Assembly: GCA_964637465.1 (NCBI GenBank)
Contig: CAZWTE010000003.1
Span: 1-30,313 of the forward strand
Source: UBA10151 sp964637465
GTDB lineage: Bacteria > Patescibacteriota > Microgenomatia > Daviesbacterales > UBA10151
DNA: 30,313 nt
Direction: 5' to 3'
The first letter of the stretch is position 1. Each line of letters begins with the position of its first letter. Of this stretch, positions 22,519-30,313 are shown piece after piece. The translations under genes were made by a program, and so were the position numbers. A model generated the notes under the pieces. The model saw only the letters and a list, made by a program, of their open reading frames with translations. It did no database searches and was not told the origin of the DNA.

Positions 22519-24279
22519 ATGCCTGAAAATGTTGATCTCGAACCAGAACGGTTATCAACCTCCTCAGTCGTAGAAAAACTTAATCCTTATGAAATAGTTG
22601 ATGCCGACGGAGCAACCAGACAGGTCTTTACATTCAGAACTAAGCAATATCAAATACCAGTAGTCTTTTTCTCCAGAGAAGACTTGCCATTTAATAGGGA
22701 TATTTTAATAGATAAACAAGGCTATATATTAGCAGAACCTTGTAAATTTAGGCCTGTCAAAGAGTGGAAAGAATTTATCGAGGATGTGCAAGAGGCATCA
22801 ATAGGAAAAAAAATTGTTGATCCCACGGAGCTAGGATATAGATTCAATGGATATCAGAACGTAAACAAAACAGTATTTTTTGTGGAGAATACACCAGTTC
22901 ATTTGTTGGATTTCGCTTTTTGTTTAGGATTTGAAGATCGGGCATACAGAGTTGCTAGACAAAAAGCAACGGAAGGAATCTTTACGCTTGAAGCAAAAGA
23001 CCTTGTAGAGAGTTTAATTTCAGCAACAATTATTGGCGATAATGGTGAGAAAAAAAGACGAACAGGGCAAGAAGGAGAGGCTTTAGTTATACTCGCTTTA
23101 TTAGGAAATTCTGATGCTCAAAAAATTGTAGATTATAAAAAAGTAAAACTGAATGAAATTGATAGGGCAGACCAAGAAGTAAAGGAGAATAGTTTTAAAA
23201 ATGAATATCAAGGTGCAATAGCTCGTGGTGAAAGACTAACTATAAGGGGAAAAACTGCTTATCACACAACAAACTTTTGTCCTCAAATTACACCGGATGG
23301 AGCAGAGATTGGATCAACCTTTGACGAAACACGAGGTCAAGCTTTAATTAATACGGTTCATTTTTCTTTAGTCGGTCCGGTAAATAAAGCATTAGGTGGT
23401 GGAGAATGGGAAAATATGGACTACGTAATAATAGGTGATTTGCTAAAAATCAAGGATGCCAATGGTAATCCCAGAAAGATGGGCGAAATTGATACATACT
23501 GGACTGTTGCTCCTGGAGATAAATTATTAGTCCCTGGAGCGCATATTATTATGCCAGGAAAACTACCTTCTGGAGAAATCAGAGTAACTGAAGAAAATGT
23601 TACTAAATATAAAAAAGGGCCTTTATCACCAGCAGATATTGATCGCCTTTTTAAAGATTACCACCACTCTAGTTATGACAATGAAAAGATTGAAGAAAAT
23701 ATTAAAAGCGCTTTTCATAGAAAAATATGGATTGAAAATATTAGATTTGATGTATTAATTAATAATCTAAGAACTCAAGGTATCCGCAGTACCGTTGAAT
23801 CTGTTCTTACAGATTATTACCCAAATTACACAACAAATGACATTAGAGCAATTATTAGATCCATAGAAGCATATTTAGTAACTTGTATCAGGAATGGTGG
23901 CTTTTCTACTTATCTTGGAAGTGGTGAAAATTCAACCAATTCTTCTCAAATAAATTTATTGGCATGGTCGTGGGGTGCCGATGGAACAACCGCAAGAATG
24001 GTGCATTTTTTTGATAGTGAGACATGGGGAGATAGAGCTAACAGTATTTTCTATTTTTTTAAAAAGGTTAGCGAAGTTCAACAGGAAATAGAGGACGCTA
24101 AAAAAACAGGCAGCATGATTTTAAATTGTGAACTGGGTCCTGGATGTTATGGATTACGTTATAATGATGTCTATGATAGAATAAAGGTTATGACGGCTAT
24201 TAATACTGCCAAAAAAGAACGGAAAATCAGCCAGGATCCAAAAATAAGAGCGATGCATTATTTAGCAGGTTTGATATAA
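22519..24279 (+). CDS. Large soluble protein of unknown function (586 aa)
   Basis: 586 residues with no signal peptide or transmembrane segment, so probably cytoplasmic. I do not recognise the family. Three parts can be described. The N-terminal part (1-170) contains VFTFRTKQYQIPVVFFSRED and HLLDFAFCLGFEDRAYRVAR. The middle (about 245-350) has HTTNFCPQITPDG, TVHFSLVGPVNKALGGGEW and YVIIGDLLK, followed by DTYWTVAPGDKLLVPGAHI, a beta-rich core with regular polar turns. The C-terminal helical part (about 375-586) includes DYHHSSYDNEKIEENIK and ELGPGCYGLRYNDVYDR. There are several His, Cys and acidic residues but no known catalytic signature. It is transcribed from its own -10 after serS. By eye it is more AT-rich than serS and secA, which may mean transfer or only weaker codon selection. 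Confidence 0.85.
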   Translation: MPENVDLEPERLSTSSVVEKLNPYEIVDADGATRQVFTFRTKQYQIPVVFFSREDLPFNRDILIDKQGYILAEPCKFRPVKEWKEFIEDVQEASIGKKIVDPTELGYRFNGYQNVNKTVFFVENTPVHLLDFAFCLGFEDRAYRVARQKATEGIFTLEAKDLVESLISATIIGDNGEKKRRTGQEGEALVILALLGNSDAQKIVDYKKVKLNEIDRADQEVKENSFKNEYQGAIARGERLTIRGKTAYHTTNFCPQITPDGAEIGSTFDETRGQALINTVHFSLVGPVNKALGGGEWENMDYVIIGDLLKIKDANGNPRKMGEIDTYWTVAPGDKLLVPGAHIIMPGKLPSGEIRVTEENVTKYKKGPLSPADIDRLFKDYHHSSYDNEKIEENIKSAFHRKIWIENIRFDVLINNLRTQGIRSTVESVLTDYYPNYTTNDIRAIIRSIEAYLVTCIRNGGFSTYLGSGENSTNSSQINLLAWSWGADGTTARMVHFFDSETWGDRANSIFYFFKKVSEVQQEIEDAKKTGSMILNCELGPGCYGLRYNDVYDRIKVMTAINTAKKERKISQDPKIRAMHYLAGLI

Positions 24280-24310
24280 AAAATTGATCACTATCCACAA
24301 TCAACAGTAA

Positions 24311-24382
24311 ATGAATACAGAACTCTCAGAGATACTTTTGGGATTTAAAAAAGCTCTCCGGTTATTGGATTCCCAGAAATAA
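24311..24382 (+). CDS. Possible 23-residue small ORF
   Basis: ATG AAT ACA ... encodes MNTELSEILLGFKKALRLLDSQK (split: MNTELSEILLGFKKAL, then RLLDSQK), an amphipathic helix-like peptide, and stops 2 bp before ATG 24385. It could be a small protein, an upstream ORF coupling translation to the next gene, or chance. No clear -10 is seen. Confidence 0.25.
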   Translation: MNTELSEILLGFKKALRLLDSQK

Positions 24383-24384
24383 AT

Positions 24385-24654
24385 ATGATCAATATAAGGG
24401 ATTTGGAAAAAGAAATAGAATTAATTAAACAAAGGAATAAACGGGTAGAAGTGGATAAAGCTTGGGAAACTTCCTGGATCAGGAAAGTTATTATTGCGGT
24501 ACTTACATATATTGTAGTTGCGGTTTTCTTCTGGTTTGCTGGTGTAACAAATCCTTTTATTAATGCCATTATTCCGGCCCTGGCTTTTATTCTATCAACA
24601 GCTTCCTTGTCCTTTTTTAAAAATTTGTGGCTAAGATGTATCTACAGAAGGTAA
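24385..24654 (+). CDS. Small membrane protein of unknown function with N-terminal coiled coil
   Basis: 89 residues. The first 30 are highly charged (RDLEKEIELIKQRNKRVEVDKAW), predicted coiled coil. Then ETSWIRK leads into two hydrophobic helices about 35-54 and 61-77 with GVTNPFINAIIPA between, and the end is basic (WLRCIYRR). This would place both termini in the cytoplasm. I know of similar short coiled-coil plus two-helix proteins in CPR genomes but not of a function. It lies alone between the 586-aa gene and the convergent Pro-rich gene (stops 10 bp apart). Confidence 0.75.
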   Translation: MINIRDLEKEIELIKQRNKRVEVDKAWETSWIRKVIIAVLTYIVVAVFFWFAGVTNPFINAIIPALAFILSTASLSFFKNLWLRCIYRR

Positions 24655-24664
24655 GTTGCTAAAA

Positions 24665-25681
24665 TTATTGTCTTTCCTGTTGTTGTCTTTGGCGGAGGGT
24701 GTCTATGATTGATGAACCACTTGCCTGTGTAGGTTGTGTGTTGTTGCCATCGAGCTCTCCAAAGTTGGCAGAACCACTGGCTGCAGGTTGCTCTGAAGGT
24801 TGCTCCTCAGGTGCGGCAACAGGTTGCTGGGCCGGTTTAATTTCTTCATTAGCAGTCTTGGGGGTTGTCACCGCCGGTAAACTGGTGGTGGTCTTAGCTG
24901 GTTGACCAATGCCTAATATAAAATAAGCAGAAGCTCCTATGACTAAAACCAGTAATCCTCCCCCTACACCAAGCAGCCATTTTGGTATACCCTTGTGTTC
25001 CTCGGCCGGTAGGGATGGTACTTCAGGATTTGATCCGGAACCGGAAGGAATAATTACGGTTTCAGGATCAGGCGAGGCAGGTTCCGGTTGGGTGTTATTC
25101 GTGATTAAGTGAGAAAGATCTGTCGGGGCAGGTTCTGCGATGCTGTCCCAACTTGGTTGAGTTGTTTGAGGTATAGAATCTGATCCATCAATGGCAGGAG
25201 GCTGAGCAGGTGCTCCTAAAGGATTGTCTAGAGAGGAAAGGGAAGGTGTGACTTGTTCCGGTGGAGCGGTCGGAGGCATAAAGGTTGGTGTTGGTTCAGG
25301 CGGAGTAAGAGCTTGGTTTTGGGGTAAGTTTGTATCAGATGATGGTTGTGGAATGGTTGGCCATGCGTTGGAGTCGGGCGTTGTTATATCAGGGTAGGTT
25401 TGAGGCGATGAAGGCCAGGTGCCGGGTGATACAGGTTCAGTTACAGGTTGAGAAGGGTTTGGCCATATATCGGCAGGGATAGGCGGAGCTTGGGTTGGTT
25501 CAGGCACAACTGGAGTTGGTGTTGGTTGGATCGGATCTGAGGACCACGTCTGAGTTGGCGCGGAGGCTGCAGTCTGTGGTGATGGGTTTGGTTGCGGATA
25601 AGCAGGGGCAGCAGGCCATGCATCAGCCGGCGGCGCAGTCATATTAGGAACAGATGAAGTCGGATCGTTTTGGTTGTCCAT
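24665..25681 (-). CDS. Pro/Trp-rich single-pass membrane protein of unknown function
   Basis: 338 residues. Residues 1-225 are low-complexity, rich in Pro, Thr, Ser and Gln, with a recurring Trp-Pro unit: DAWPAAP (20), TWSSDP (45), DIWPNP (71), GTWPSSP (88), NAWPTIP (106) and PSWDS (177). A basic segment (EEHKGIPK) precedes one helix (233-257). A short tail rich in Gln, Glu and Ala follows and ends RQRQQQERQ. There is no signal peptide, so the long Pro-rich part probably stays inside and the short tail outside, or the reverse if flipped. It could act as a flexible scaffold or bind partners through Pro/Trp units. It is divergent from secA across a 133-bp gap. Confidence 0.8.
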   Translation of the reverse strand: MDNQNDPTSSVPNMTAPPADAWPAAPAYPQPNPSPQTAASAPTQTWSSDPIQPTPTPVVPEPTQAPPIPADIWPNPSQPVTEPVSPGTWPSSPQTYPDITTPDSNAWPTIPQPSSDTNLPQNQALTPPEPTPTFMPPTAPPEQVTPSLSSLDNPLGAPAQPPAIDGSDSIPQTTQPSWDSIAEPAPTDLSHLITNNTQPEPASPDPETVIIPSGSGSNPEVPSLPAEEHKGIPKWLLGVGGGLLVLVIGASAYFILGIGQPAKTTTSLPAVTTPKTANEEIKPAQQPVAAPEEQPSEQPAASGSANFGELDGNNTQPTQASGSSIIDTLRQRQQQERQ

Positions 25682-25776
25682 CAGGGCAGTTTTTAGACAT
25701 TTTTAGTTTATGAAACATGAGACTAATTGTCAATGATCGGAATACTGTTAAGCTTCAGGGTCTGACTCAACCCGGC

Positions 25777-25805
25777 TTCGCAAATGGATAATATTCAGGT
25801 ATAAT
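25777..25805 (+). promoter_or_regulatory. secA promoter (TTCGCA, 17 bp, TATAAT)
   Basis: TTCGCA (25777-25782, 4/6), a 17-bp spacer and a perfect TATAAT (25800-25805). It ends 9 nt before ATG 25815, so the message is leaderless or has a leader of at most a few bases. Confidence 0.65.
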
Positions 25806-25814
25806 AAGCAGATT

Positions 25815-28580
25815 ATGTTAGATTTTTTCGGGAAATTTCTAGATTCAAATGAACGGGAAATAAACAAGCTAAAACCGATAGTTTCGGCAATTAATTTTTT
25901 TGAAAAGAAGGCGGCAAGATTAACTGACCAACAACTTAAGAGTAGCTTCGCTAAATTCAAATTGGAACATGAACGCGGCAAAAGCCTGGACGAACTTTTA
26001 CCGGAAGTCTTTGCTTTAGCTCGGGAAGCTGCTCAAAGAACAATCAAACAGCGCCATTTTGACGTACAAATGATGGCGGCAATTACTTTACATCAGGGAA
26101 AAATTGCCGAGCAAAAAACAGGTGAAGGTAAGACCCTTTCGGCAACTCCGGCCATATTTTTGAATGCAATCTCCGGTAAAGGGGTGCATCTGGTGACCGT
26201 TAATGACTACTTAGCACAAAGGGATTGCGGTTGGATGGGACCAATCTATCATGCTTTGGGTGCCACTTGCGCCACCATTATTCACGAGGCGGCTTTTATT
26301 TATGATCCAAAGTATAAAAATACTGCACATGAAGATAAACGCTTGCAACATTTGCGTCCGGTTACCAGAAAAGAGGCTTATGAGGCAGATATAACTTATG
26401 GAACCAATAATGAATTTGGTTTTGATTATCTTCGGGATAATATGGTTTTTTCCCTGAAAGACCAAGCGCAGAGAGGTCATTATTTTGCAGTAGTTGATGA
26501 GGTAGATTCGATTTTAATTGATGAGGCGAGGACTCCTTTAATTATTTCCCAGCCCGCCCAAGAAGCTACTGAAAAGTATTATGAATTTGCTAAAATTATT
26601 GATTCACTTTCCCCTTCTGATTATGTGGTGGATGAAAAACTAAAAACCGCCCATTTAACGGAAAACGGCATATTAAAGATTGAAAAAATATTGAAGGTAG
26701 ACAACTTGTATGAAAAGGATTTTTCTACCCTCCATCATTTGGAAGAAGCCTTAAAGGCTAAGACCTTATTCCAAAAAGATAAAGACTATGTGGTCAAGGA
26801 GGGAGAGGTAATTATTGTTGATGAATTTACCGGAAGACTCATGTTGGGAAGAAGGTATTCTGAAGGGTTGCATCAGGCAATTGAGGCCAAAGAGGGTGTT
26901 CACATCCAACAAGAATCTCAAACCTTGGCTACTATTTCTTTCCAAAATTACTTCAGGATGTATGAAAAACTGGCCGGCATGACCGGGACTGCGGCCACCG
27001 AAGCGGAAGAGTTTAATAAGATCTACAAGCTTGAAGTGGTGGTCATTCCGACAAATAACCCAATGATTAGGGCGGACCACCCGGATACTATTTATAAAAC
27101 CCAGGCTGCCAAATATACGGCTGTGGCCAATATGGTGGAGGATCTGCATAAAAAAGGCCAGCCGGTTTTAGTGGGTACTACCGCCATTGATAGGAATGAA
27201 TTTTTATCAGATTTACTAAAAAGAAAAGGTATTTCTCATGCTTTGTTGAATGCTAAAAACCACGAAAAAGAAGCGGAAATTATCTCACATGCCGGTGAAA
27301 AAGGGGCAGTAACTGTGGCTACTAATATGGCAGGGAGAGGTGTAGACATTATTCTAACCAAAGGTATAGATAAACTGGGGGGATTGTATGTGATAGGGAC
27401 AGAAAGGCATGAATCAAGAAGGATCGATAACCAGCTGAGAGGGCGGTCCGGCCGCCAGGGGGATCCGGGGGAAACCAGGTTTTTTGTGTCTTTGGAAGAT
27501 GATTTAATGAGGATTTTTGGCGGTGAGCAGGTTTCCAAAGTAATGAACTTTTTGAAAATGCCGGAGGATGTGCCGATTGAGCATGGCCTAATCTCTAAAG
27601 CTATAGAAGGCGCCCAAAAGAAGGTGGAAGGACATAATTTTGATATCCGGAAACACACTGTTGAATATGACGATGTGATGAATCAACAAAGAAAGATTAT
27701 TTATGAAGTCAGAAAAAAAGTTTTGGAAACTGCCTCCCCTGTCATTCCGAGCGAAGCGAGGAATCCTGCTTTAAAAGAGGAAATCCTGCAGAAGATTGAG
27801 CAGGAAATAAATAATATTGTCACTATTAATTCCGAAGAAGGTGTTAATGCTGCAAAAATTGCCGAAGAGTTTAGCACGATGATTCCGGTAGATGAAAATA
27901 GCCGAAAAGAGATTGAAAAGAAAATAGGGACGATCCCTGATCCTCAAGAAATTACCCAATTTTTAGCGGGGTTATCGGGAAATTTTTATGAAGAACGGGA
28001 AAAACAAGTAGGAACGGAGATAGCCAGGCAAATGGAAGTGTTTGTATATTTGAATACTATTGATACTTTATGGATTGAGCATCTGGATACCATGGATGAT
28101 TTGCGCTCCGGAATTGGGTTGAGAGGCTATGCCCAAAGGGATCCTTTGATTGAATATAAAAGGGAAGGTTTTGATTTATTTGAGAAATTAATGGTGGAAA
28201 TAGATTATGAAATTGTCCATAGGATTTATAAGGTAGCAGTACAAAACCAGCCTGTGCAAGTAGAACCACGAAGAATAGAGGTAGAGGAAAAACATCCGGA
28301 AATAGAGGTAGGGGTAGAACAGGAAGCGCAAGAGATGGGAGCAAAAGTCAAAATTGAAAGACCCGAGGGTTTAGAGGTTAAAGAGCAAATTATTTCCCCA
28401 GTTTTAACCCCGGGTTATGGCGGAACCAAAGTCACCATTGAAAGGGGCGGACAGGTGATAGCCCAGGAAACTTATGGTGAGCAGGGACAACTGACTAAAG
28501 CTCATGGTAAATTAGGCAGGAATGACCCATGTTATTGCGGATCGGGTAAGAAGTATAAACGTTGTCACTATCCTAACTGA
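25815..28580 (+). CDS. secA: Preprotein translocase ATPase SecA
   Basis: 921 residues, close to the usual length. Walker A is TGEGKTL (102-108), the DEAD-type motif is VVDEVDSILIDEART (226-240), helicase motifs in the second half include NMAGRGVDI, GLYVIGTERHESRRIDNQLRGRSGRQGDPG and ARDs typical of SecA. The C-terminal SEC-C zinc motif is CYCGSGKKYKRCH (Cys906, 908, 917, His918). It drives exported proteins through SecYEG using ATP. Residues 643-651 (VIPSEARNP) do not belong to the family and are encoded by a palindromic repeat (27741-27766). The region 815-870 before the zinc motif is Glu-rich and variable. Many exported proteins in this window would be its clients. Confidence 0.98.
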   Translation: MLDFFGKFLDSNEREINKLKPIVSAINFFEKKAARLTDQQLKSSFAKFKLEHERGKSLDELLPEVFALAREAAQRTIKQRHFDVQMMAAITLHQGKIAEQKTGEGKTLSATPAIFLNAISGKGVHLVTVNDYLAQRDCGWMGPIYHALGATCATIIHEAAFIYDPKYKNTAHEDKRLQHLRPVTRKEAYEADITYGTNNEFGFDYLRDNMVFSLKDQAQRGHYFAVVDEVDSILIDEARTPLIISQPAQEATEKYYEFAKIIDSLSPSDYVVDEKLKTAHLTENGILKIEKILKVDNLYEKDFSTLHHLEEALKAKTLFQKDKDYVVKEGEVIIVDEFTGRLMLGRRYSEGLHQAIEAKEGVHIQQESQTLATISFQNYFRMYEKLAGMTGTAATEAEEFNKIYKLEVVVIPTNNPMIRADHPDTIYKTQAAKYTAVANMVEDLHKKGQPVLVGTTAIDRNEFLSDLLKRKGISHALLNAKNHEKEAEIISHAGEKGAVTVATNMAGRGVDIILTKGIDKLGGLYVIGTERHESRRIDNQLRGRSGRQGDPGETRFFVSLEDDLMRIFGGEQVSKVMNFLKMPEDVPIEHGLISKAIEGAQKKVEGHNFDIRKHTVEYDDVMNQQRKIIYEVRKKVLETASPVIPSEARNPALKEEILQKIEQEINNIVTINSEEGVNAAKIAEEFSTMIPVDENSRKEIEKKIGTIPDPQEITQFLAGLSGNFYEEREKQVGTEIARQMEVFVYLNTIDTLWIEHLDTMDDLRSGIGLRGYAQRDPLIEYKREGFDLFEKLMVEIDYEIVHRIYKVAVQNQPVQVEPRRIEVEEKHPEIEVGVEQEAQEMGAKVKIERPEGLEVKEQIISPVLTPGYGGTKVTIERGGQVIAQETYGEQGQLTKAHGKLGRNDPCYCGSGKKYKRCHYPN
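27741..27766 (+). repeat. Short palindromic repeat inserted in frame in secA
   Basis: GTCATTCCGAGCGAAGCGAG then GAATCC; ATTCC and GGAAT form the outer inverted arms. It encodes VIPSEARNP, a peptide I know from many unrelated bacterial proteins carrying the same dispersed element. It lies in the helical scaffold region of SecA, between KKVLETASP and ALKEEILQK. Confidence 0.75.
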
Positions 28581-28774
28581 TTATATTGTTGTATCAATCT
28601 AAACTTTATATTTTAGTACCGCGCAGGAGTCCCATTTTGCTATATAAATCTATATCAAACTACTACACCAATTTTTGACTTATTTCTCACTATAAGTCTC
28701 CAAAAGTAACCATCGGGTACTCGTACATGGTCTGGACTTTACTTTTTAACGGTAAGAGGTTTATTATTAAATTA
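28581..28774. other. 194-bp intergenic region after secA
   Basis: No terminator hairpin with a T-run was found. No ORF of note starts here except an in-frame extension (ATG 28727) of the next gene, judged not to be the real start. The only feature supported is the -10 at 28762-28767. Confidence 0.5.
28762..28767 (+). promoter_or_regulatory. -10 TATTAT (leaderless), with TTTACT at 18 bp
   Basis: TATTAT ends 7 nt before ATG 28775, and TTTACT (28738-28743) is a 4/6 -35 with an 18-bp spacer. It lies downstream of ATG 28727, which argues against that start. Confidence 0.45.
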
Positions 28775-29494
28775 ATGTCTCAAAAAGGATTTATATCAAC
28801 AACTTTAATTATTCTGTTTATTGTACTTGCCTTTGTGATGGGATTATATCTGGGAATTAGTAAATACCAGGATATTTATTTACTAAAAAAAAGAATACTG
28901 CCTCCTGCGAATAATTCTTTCAATAGCACTAAAAATGATACTGTAATTAATAGCTCTAAAAGTATAAGTAAAGCTCAACCAGCAACGTTAAAATTTCTTG
29001 AATTAGATATTAGATGGACTGATGACCGTGACTATAGGCAAACAAATGGTATTTTTATTAATAACTATGGCTATGTAAAAGGTGTTTTGCAGCAAGCTTA
29101 TATTGTTCCAAGTTCTGCTGCTTCAAATATTCCGCCATATCTTTTAACAAATGAGGAGGTCAAAAATTCAACTGCCTTTTTGGTTCTTCATTCTAATTTT
29201 AGAGATATTAGAACAGCAGATGCAGATAGGATGATTAGCGGAGATTACTATTATAGAATTAGAAGAGATAAGCAAGATGTTTCTCCGGTTTATGGCTCGG
29301 TACGATTGTCTCCTCAAGAGAATGGTGATGTTGATGTAGTTTTTCCAATAAATAAAGAAGAAACAAAATTTCAAATACTTGTAGGTCCCTTTAATAAAGC
29401 CAATTTAATAAACATAGATTTCAGTAGTACAAAGGTTAAAGGAATAATTGGAGTGTTTGATTGGGATAAAGGATTTACAGTTAATAGCAACTAG
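28775..29494 (+). CDS. Exported/membrane-anchored protein of unknown function
   Basis: 239 residues from ATG 28775. The frame is open from ATG 28727, but MSQKGFIS followed by one hydrophobic helix (STTLIILFIVLAFVMGLYLG) is a natural N-terminus and a -10 sits 7 nt upstream. After the anchor come a short Asn/Ser-rich stretch and a beta-rich domain (about 75-235; FLELDIRWTDDRDYRQTNGI, RIRRDKQDVSPVYGSVRLSP, VVFPINKEETKFQILVGPF). The KGF...hydrophobic start recalls type IV pilin leaders, but the Glu at +5 of mature pilins is missing, so I do not call it a pilin. No enzymatic motif is visible. By eye it is AT-rich compared with secA. Confidence 0.78.
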   Translation: MSQKGFISTTLIILFIVLAFVMGLYLGISKYQDIYLLKKRILPPANNSFNSTKNDTVINSSKSISKAQPATLKFLELDIRWTDDRDYRQTNGIFINNYGYVKGVLQQAYIVPSSAASNIPPYLLTNEEVKNSTAFLVLHSNFRDIRTADADRMISGDYYYRIRRDKQDVSPVYGSVRLSPQENGDVDVVFPINKEETKFQILVGPFNKANLINIDFSSTKVKGIIGVFDWDKGFTVNSN

Positions 29495-29601
29495 TGAATC
29501 TGTGTTTAGAGCAACTGTTTTATGTGGTACCATGTTTGGATAGTATCTCAAAATCACTTTGTGTTTGGCAATTTTTACAAATTTGCGCAAATATGTAATA
29601 G

Positions 29602-29607
29602 TAAATT
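29602..29607 (+). promoter_or_regulatory. -10 TAAATT (leaderless)
   Basis: TAAATT ends 6 nt before ATG 29614. TTTACA (29574-29579) is present but 22 bp away, too far for a normal -35. Confidence 0.4.
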
Positions 29608-29613
29608 TACACT

Positions 29614-30313
29614 ATGAAAAAGAGGCTTTTGTATTACGAGTTGGTAAAGTATCTAGCTCATAAAAATGCACTGCTTATTACCGGAATGAGGCAGGTTGGA
29701 AAAACTACCCTCATGCGTCAAGTATTTGAGGATGTAAAAGAGCCTAAGTTGTGGTTTGATTTTGACAATCCACTCGACCAAAAGGTCTTTGAAGATGAGG
29801 ATTACAGGGTAATTTATAAAACACTCACCGATATGGGATCAAAATCTGGCAAATTGTCAGTGTTTATTGATGAGATTCAAAATTTCCCTGAAATTACAAA
29901 AGTCATTAAATATCTTATTGATCATCATAGTACTAAATTCTATTTAACCGGGTCCTCCAGTTTCTATCTTAAAAATTTATTTCCTGAGTCGTTATCTGGT
30001 CGCAAATTCTTGTATGAACTTCCTCCGTTGAGTTTTCAAGAATATCTTTATTTTAAAGATGCAGTCTCACTAAAAGAAGTTCAAAACATTACCTTGCAGG
30101 ATGCATATAAGAAAAACAGTATTTTTACTCACAAAGCAAGAATTTCCGAATATGAGGATTTCCTTACCTATGGTGGCTTCCCTGAAGTGATAACAACAGA
30201 AGATAAAGATACAAAAATAATGGTACTCAAAAATATTTTTGCCTCGTTTTTTGTTTATGATATTAAGATTCTATCTGATTATTCAGATATTCGAGAGCTT
30301 CGGGATATAATTT
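29614..30313 (+). CDS. ATP-binding protein, AAA_14/DUF4143 family; 3' end outside window
   Basis: 233 residues are visible with no stop. Walker A is GMRQVGKTT (24-32), Walker B is VFIDEIQN, and a sensor-like FYLTGSSSFYLKN follows. LSGRKFLYELPPLSFQEYL and FLTYGGFPEV are the typical middle of this family, in which an AAA_14 ATPase is joined to a DUF4143 C-terminal domain, often with a nuclease-like fold. These genes are widespread in CPR and archaea, often in many divergent copies; their role is not established. The C-terminal domain is off the window, so its type cannot be checked. Confidence 0.92.
   Translation, partial: MKKRLLYYELVKYLAHKNALLITGMRQVGKTTLMRQVFEDVKEPKLWFDFDNPLDQKVFEDEDYRVIYKTLTDMGSKSGKLSVFIDEIQNFPEITKVIKYLIDHHSTKFYLTGSSSFYLKNLFPESLSGRKFLYELPPLSFQEYLYFKDAVSLKEVQNITLQDAYKKNSIFTHKARISEYEDFLTYGGFPEVITTEDKDTKIMVLKNIFASFFVYDIKILSDYSDIRELRDII

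Noticed and set aside
27236..27658. Minus-strand ORFs of up to 140 residues in secA (also 26766-27149)
   Set aside because: Antisense shadows of conserved SecA motifs; composition is unlike a real protein.
28727..28774. ATG 28727 as start of the exported protein
   Set aside because: It would place 16 residues in front of the anchor and its codons overlap the -10 and -35 that fit ATG 28775.
28775..28840. Type IV pilin-like leader (QKGF followed by a hydrophobic helix)
   Set aside because: No Glu at position +5 and no pilin-like C-terminal domain; better called a plain signal anchor.
29495..29613. Short gap before the AAA_14 gene searched for a toxin-antitoxin or RNA gene
   Set aside because: No ORF, hairpin or RNA signature seen beyond the -10.

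Overview
The window looks like a piece of a small-genome bacterium of the Candidate Phyla Radiation (Patescibacteria), probably near Microgenomates. This is inferred from gene content and style. There is a class I (archaeal-type) lysyl-tRNA synthetase, an AdoCbl-dependent ribonucleotide reductase with an intein, a membrane pyrophosphatase, many short membrane-anchored proteins of unknown function, very short intergenic gaps, and almost no Shine-Dalgarno sequences. The standard bacterial code fits, since long ORFs contain no internal TGA. One run of ten N (16698-16707) marks a scaffold gap.

Layout. 1-1820: a divergent cell-wall pair (L,D-transpeptidase, partial, minus; D,D-carboxypeptidase, plus) and a small membrane protein. 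1785-5587: a large surface-anchored LCAT-like lipase (minus), divergent from a membrane-anchored cyclophilin. 5612-9855: nrdR-nrdJ, preceded by a candidate tandem NrdR-box operator; nrdJ carries a 371-residue LAGLIDADG intein directly before its radical cysteine. 9863-11680: a Nudix hydrolase, a REP-associated tyrosine transposase (RAYT) bracketed by two near-identical hairpins, and a cobalamin adenosyltransferase that could make the cofactor for NrdJ. 11716-16419: Lon protease, H+-pyrophosphatase, and a small Cys-containing secreted peptide. 16426-18290: a histidine kinase/response regulator pair on the minus strand, with the regulator broken by the N gap. 18352-22504: tRNA-Glu(CTC), greA, then a tight lysS - HD phosphohydrolase - serS operon. 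22519-25681: an unrecognised 586-aa protein, a small membrane protein and a Pro/Trp-rich single-pass protein. 25815-30313: secA, a secreted protein of unknown function and a truncated AAA_14/DUF4143-type ATPase.

The most general signal is promoter architecture. In at least twelve genes on both strands a TANNNT-like -10 hexamer ends only 6-9 nt before the start codon, so the expected transcription start falls on or next to the initiation codon (leaderless mRNAs). This rule also picks better starts for nrdR (GTG 5672, giving the canonical MKCPFC) and for the gene at 28775. Other points of note are the RAYT/REP unit, a 25-bp palindromic repeat fused in frame into secA, and a period-7 G-tract repeat (G-quadruplex type) inside serS.

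No CRISPR array, rRNA, phage module or clear rho-independent terminator other than the REP hairpins was seen.
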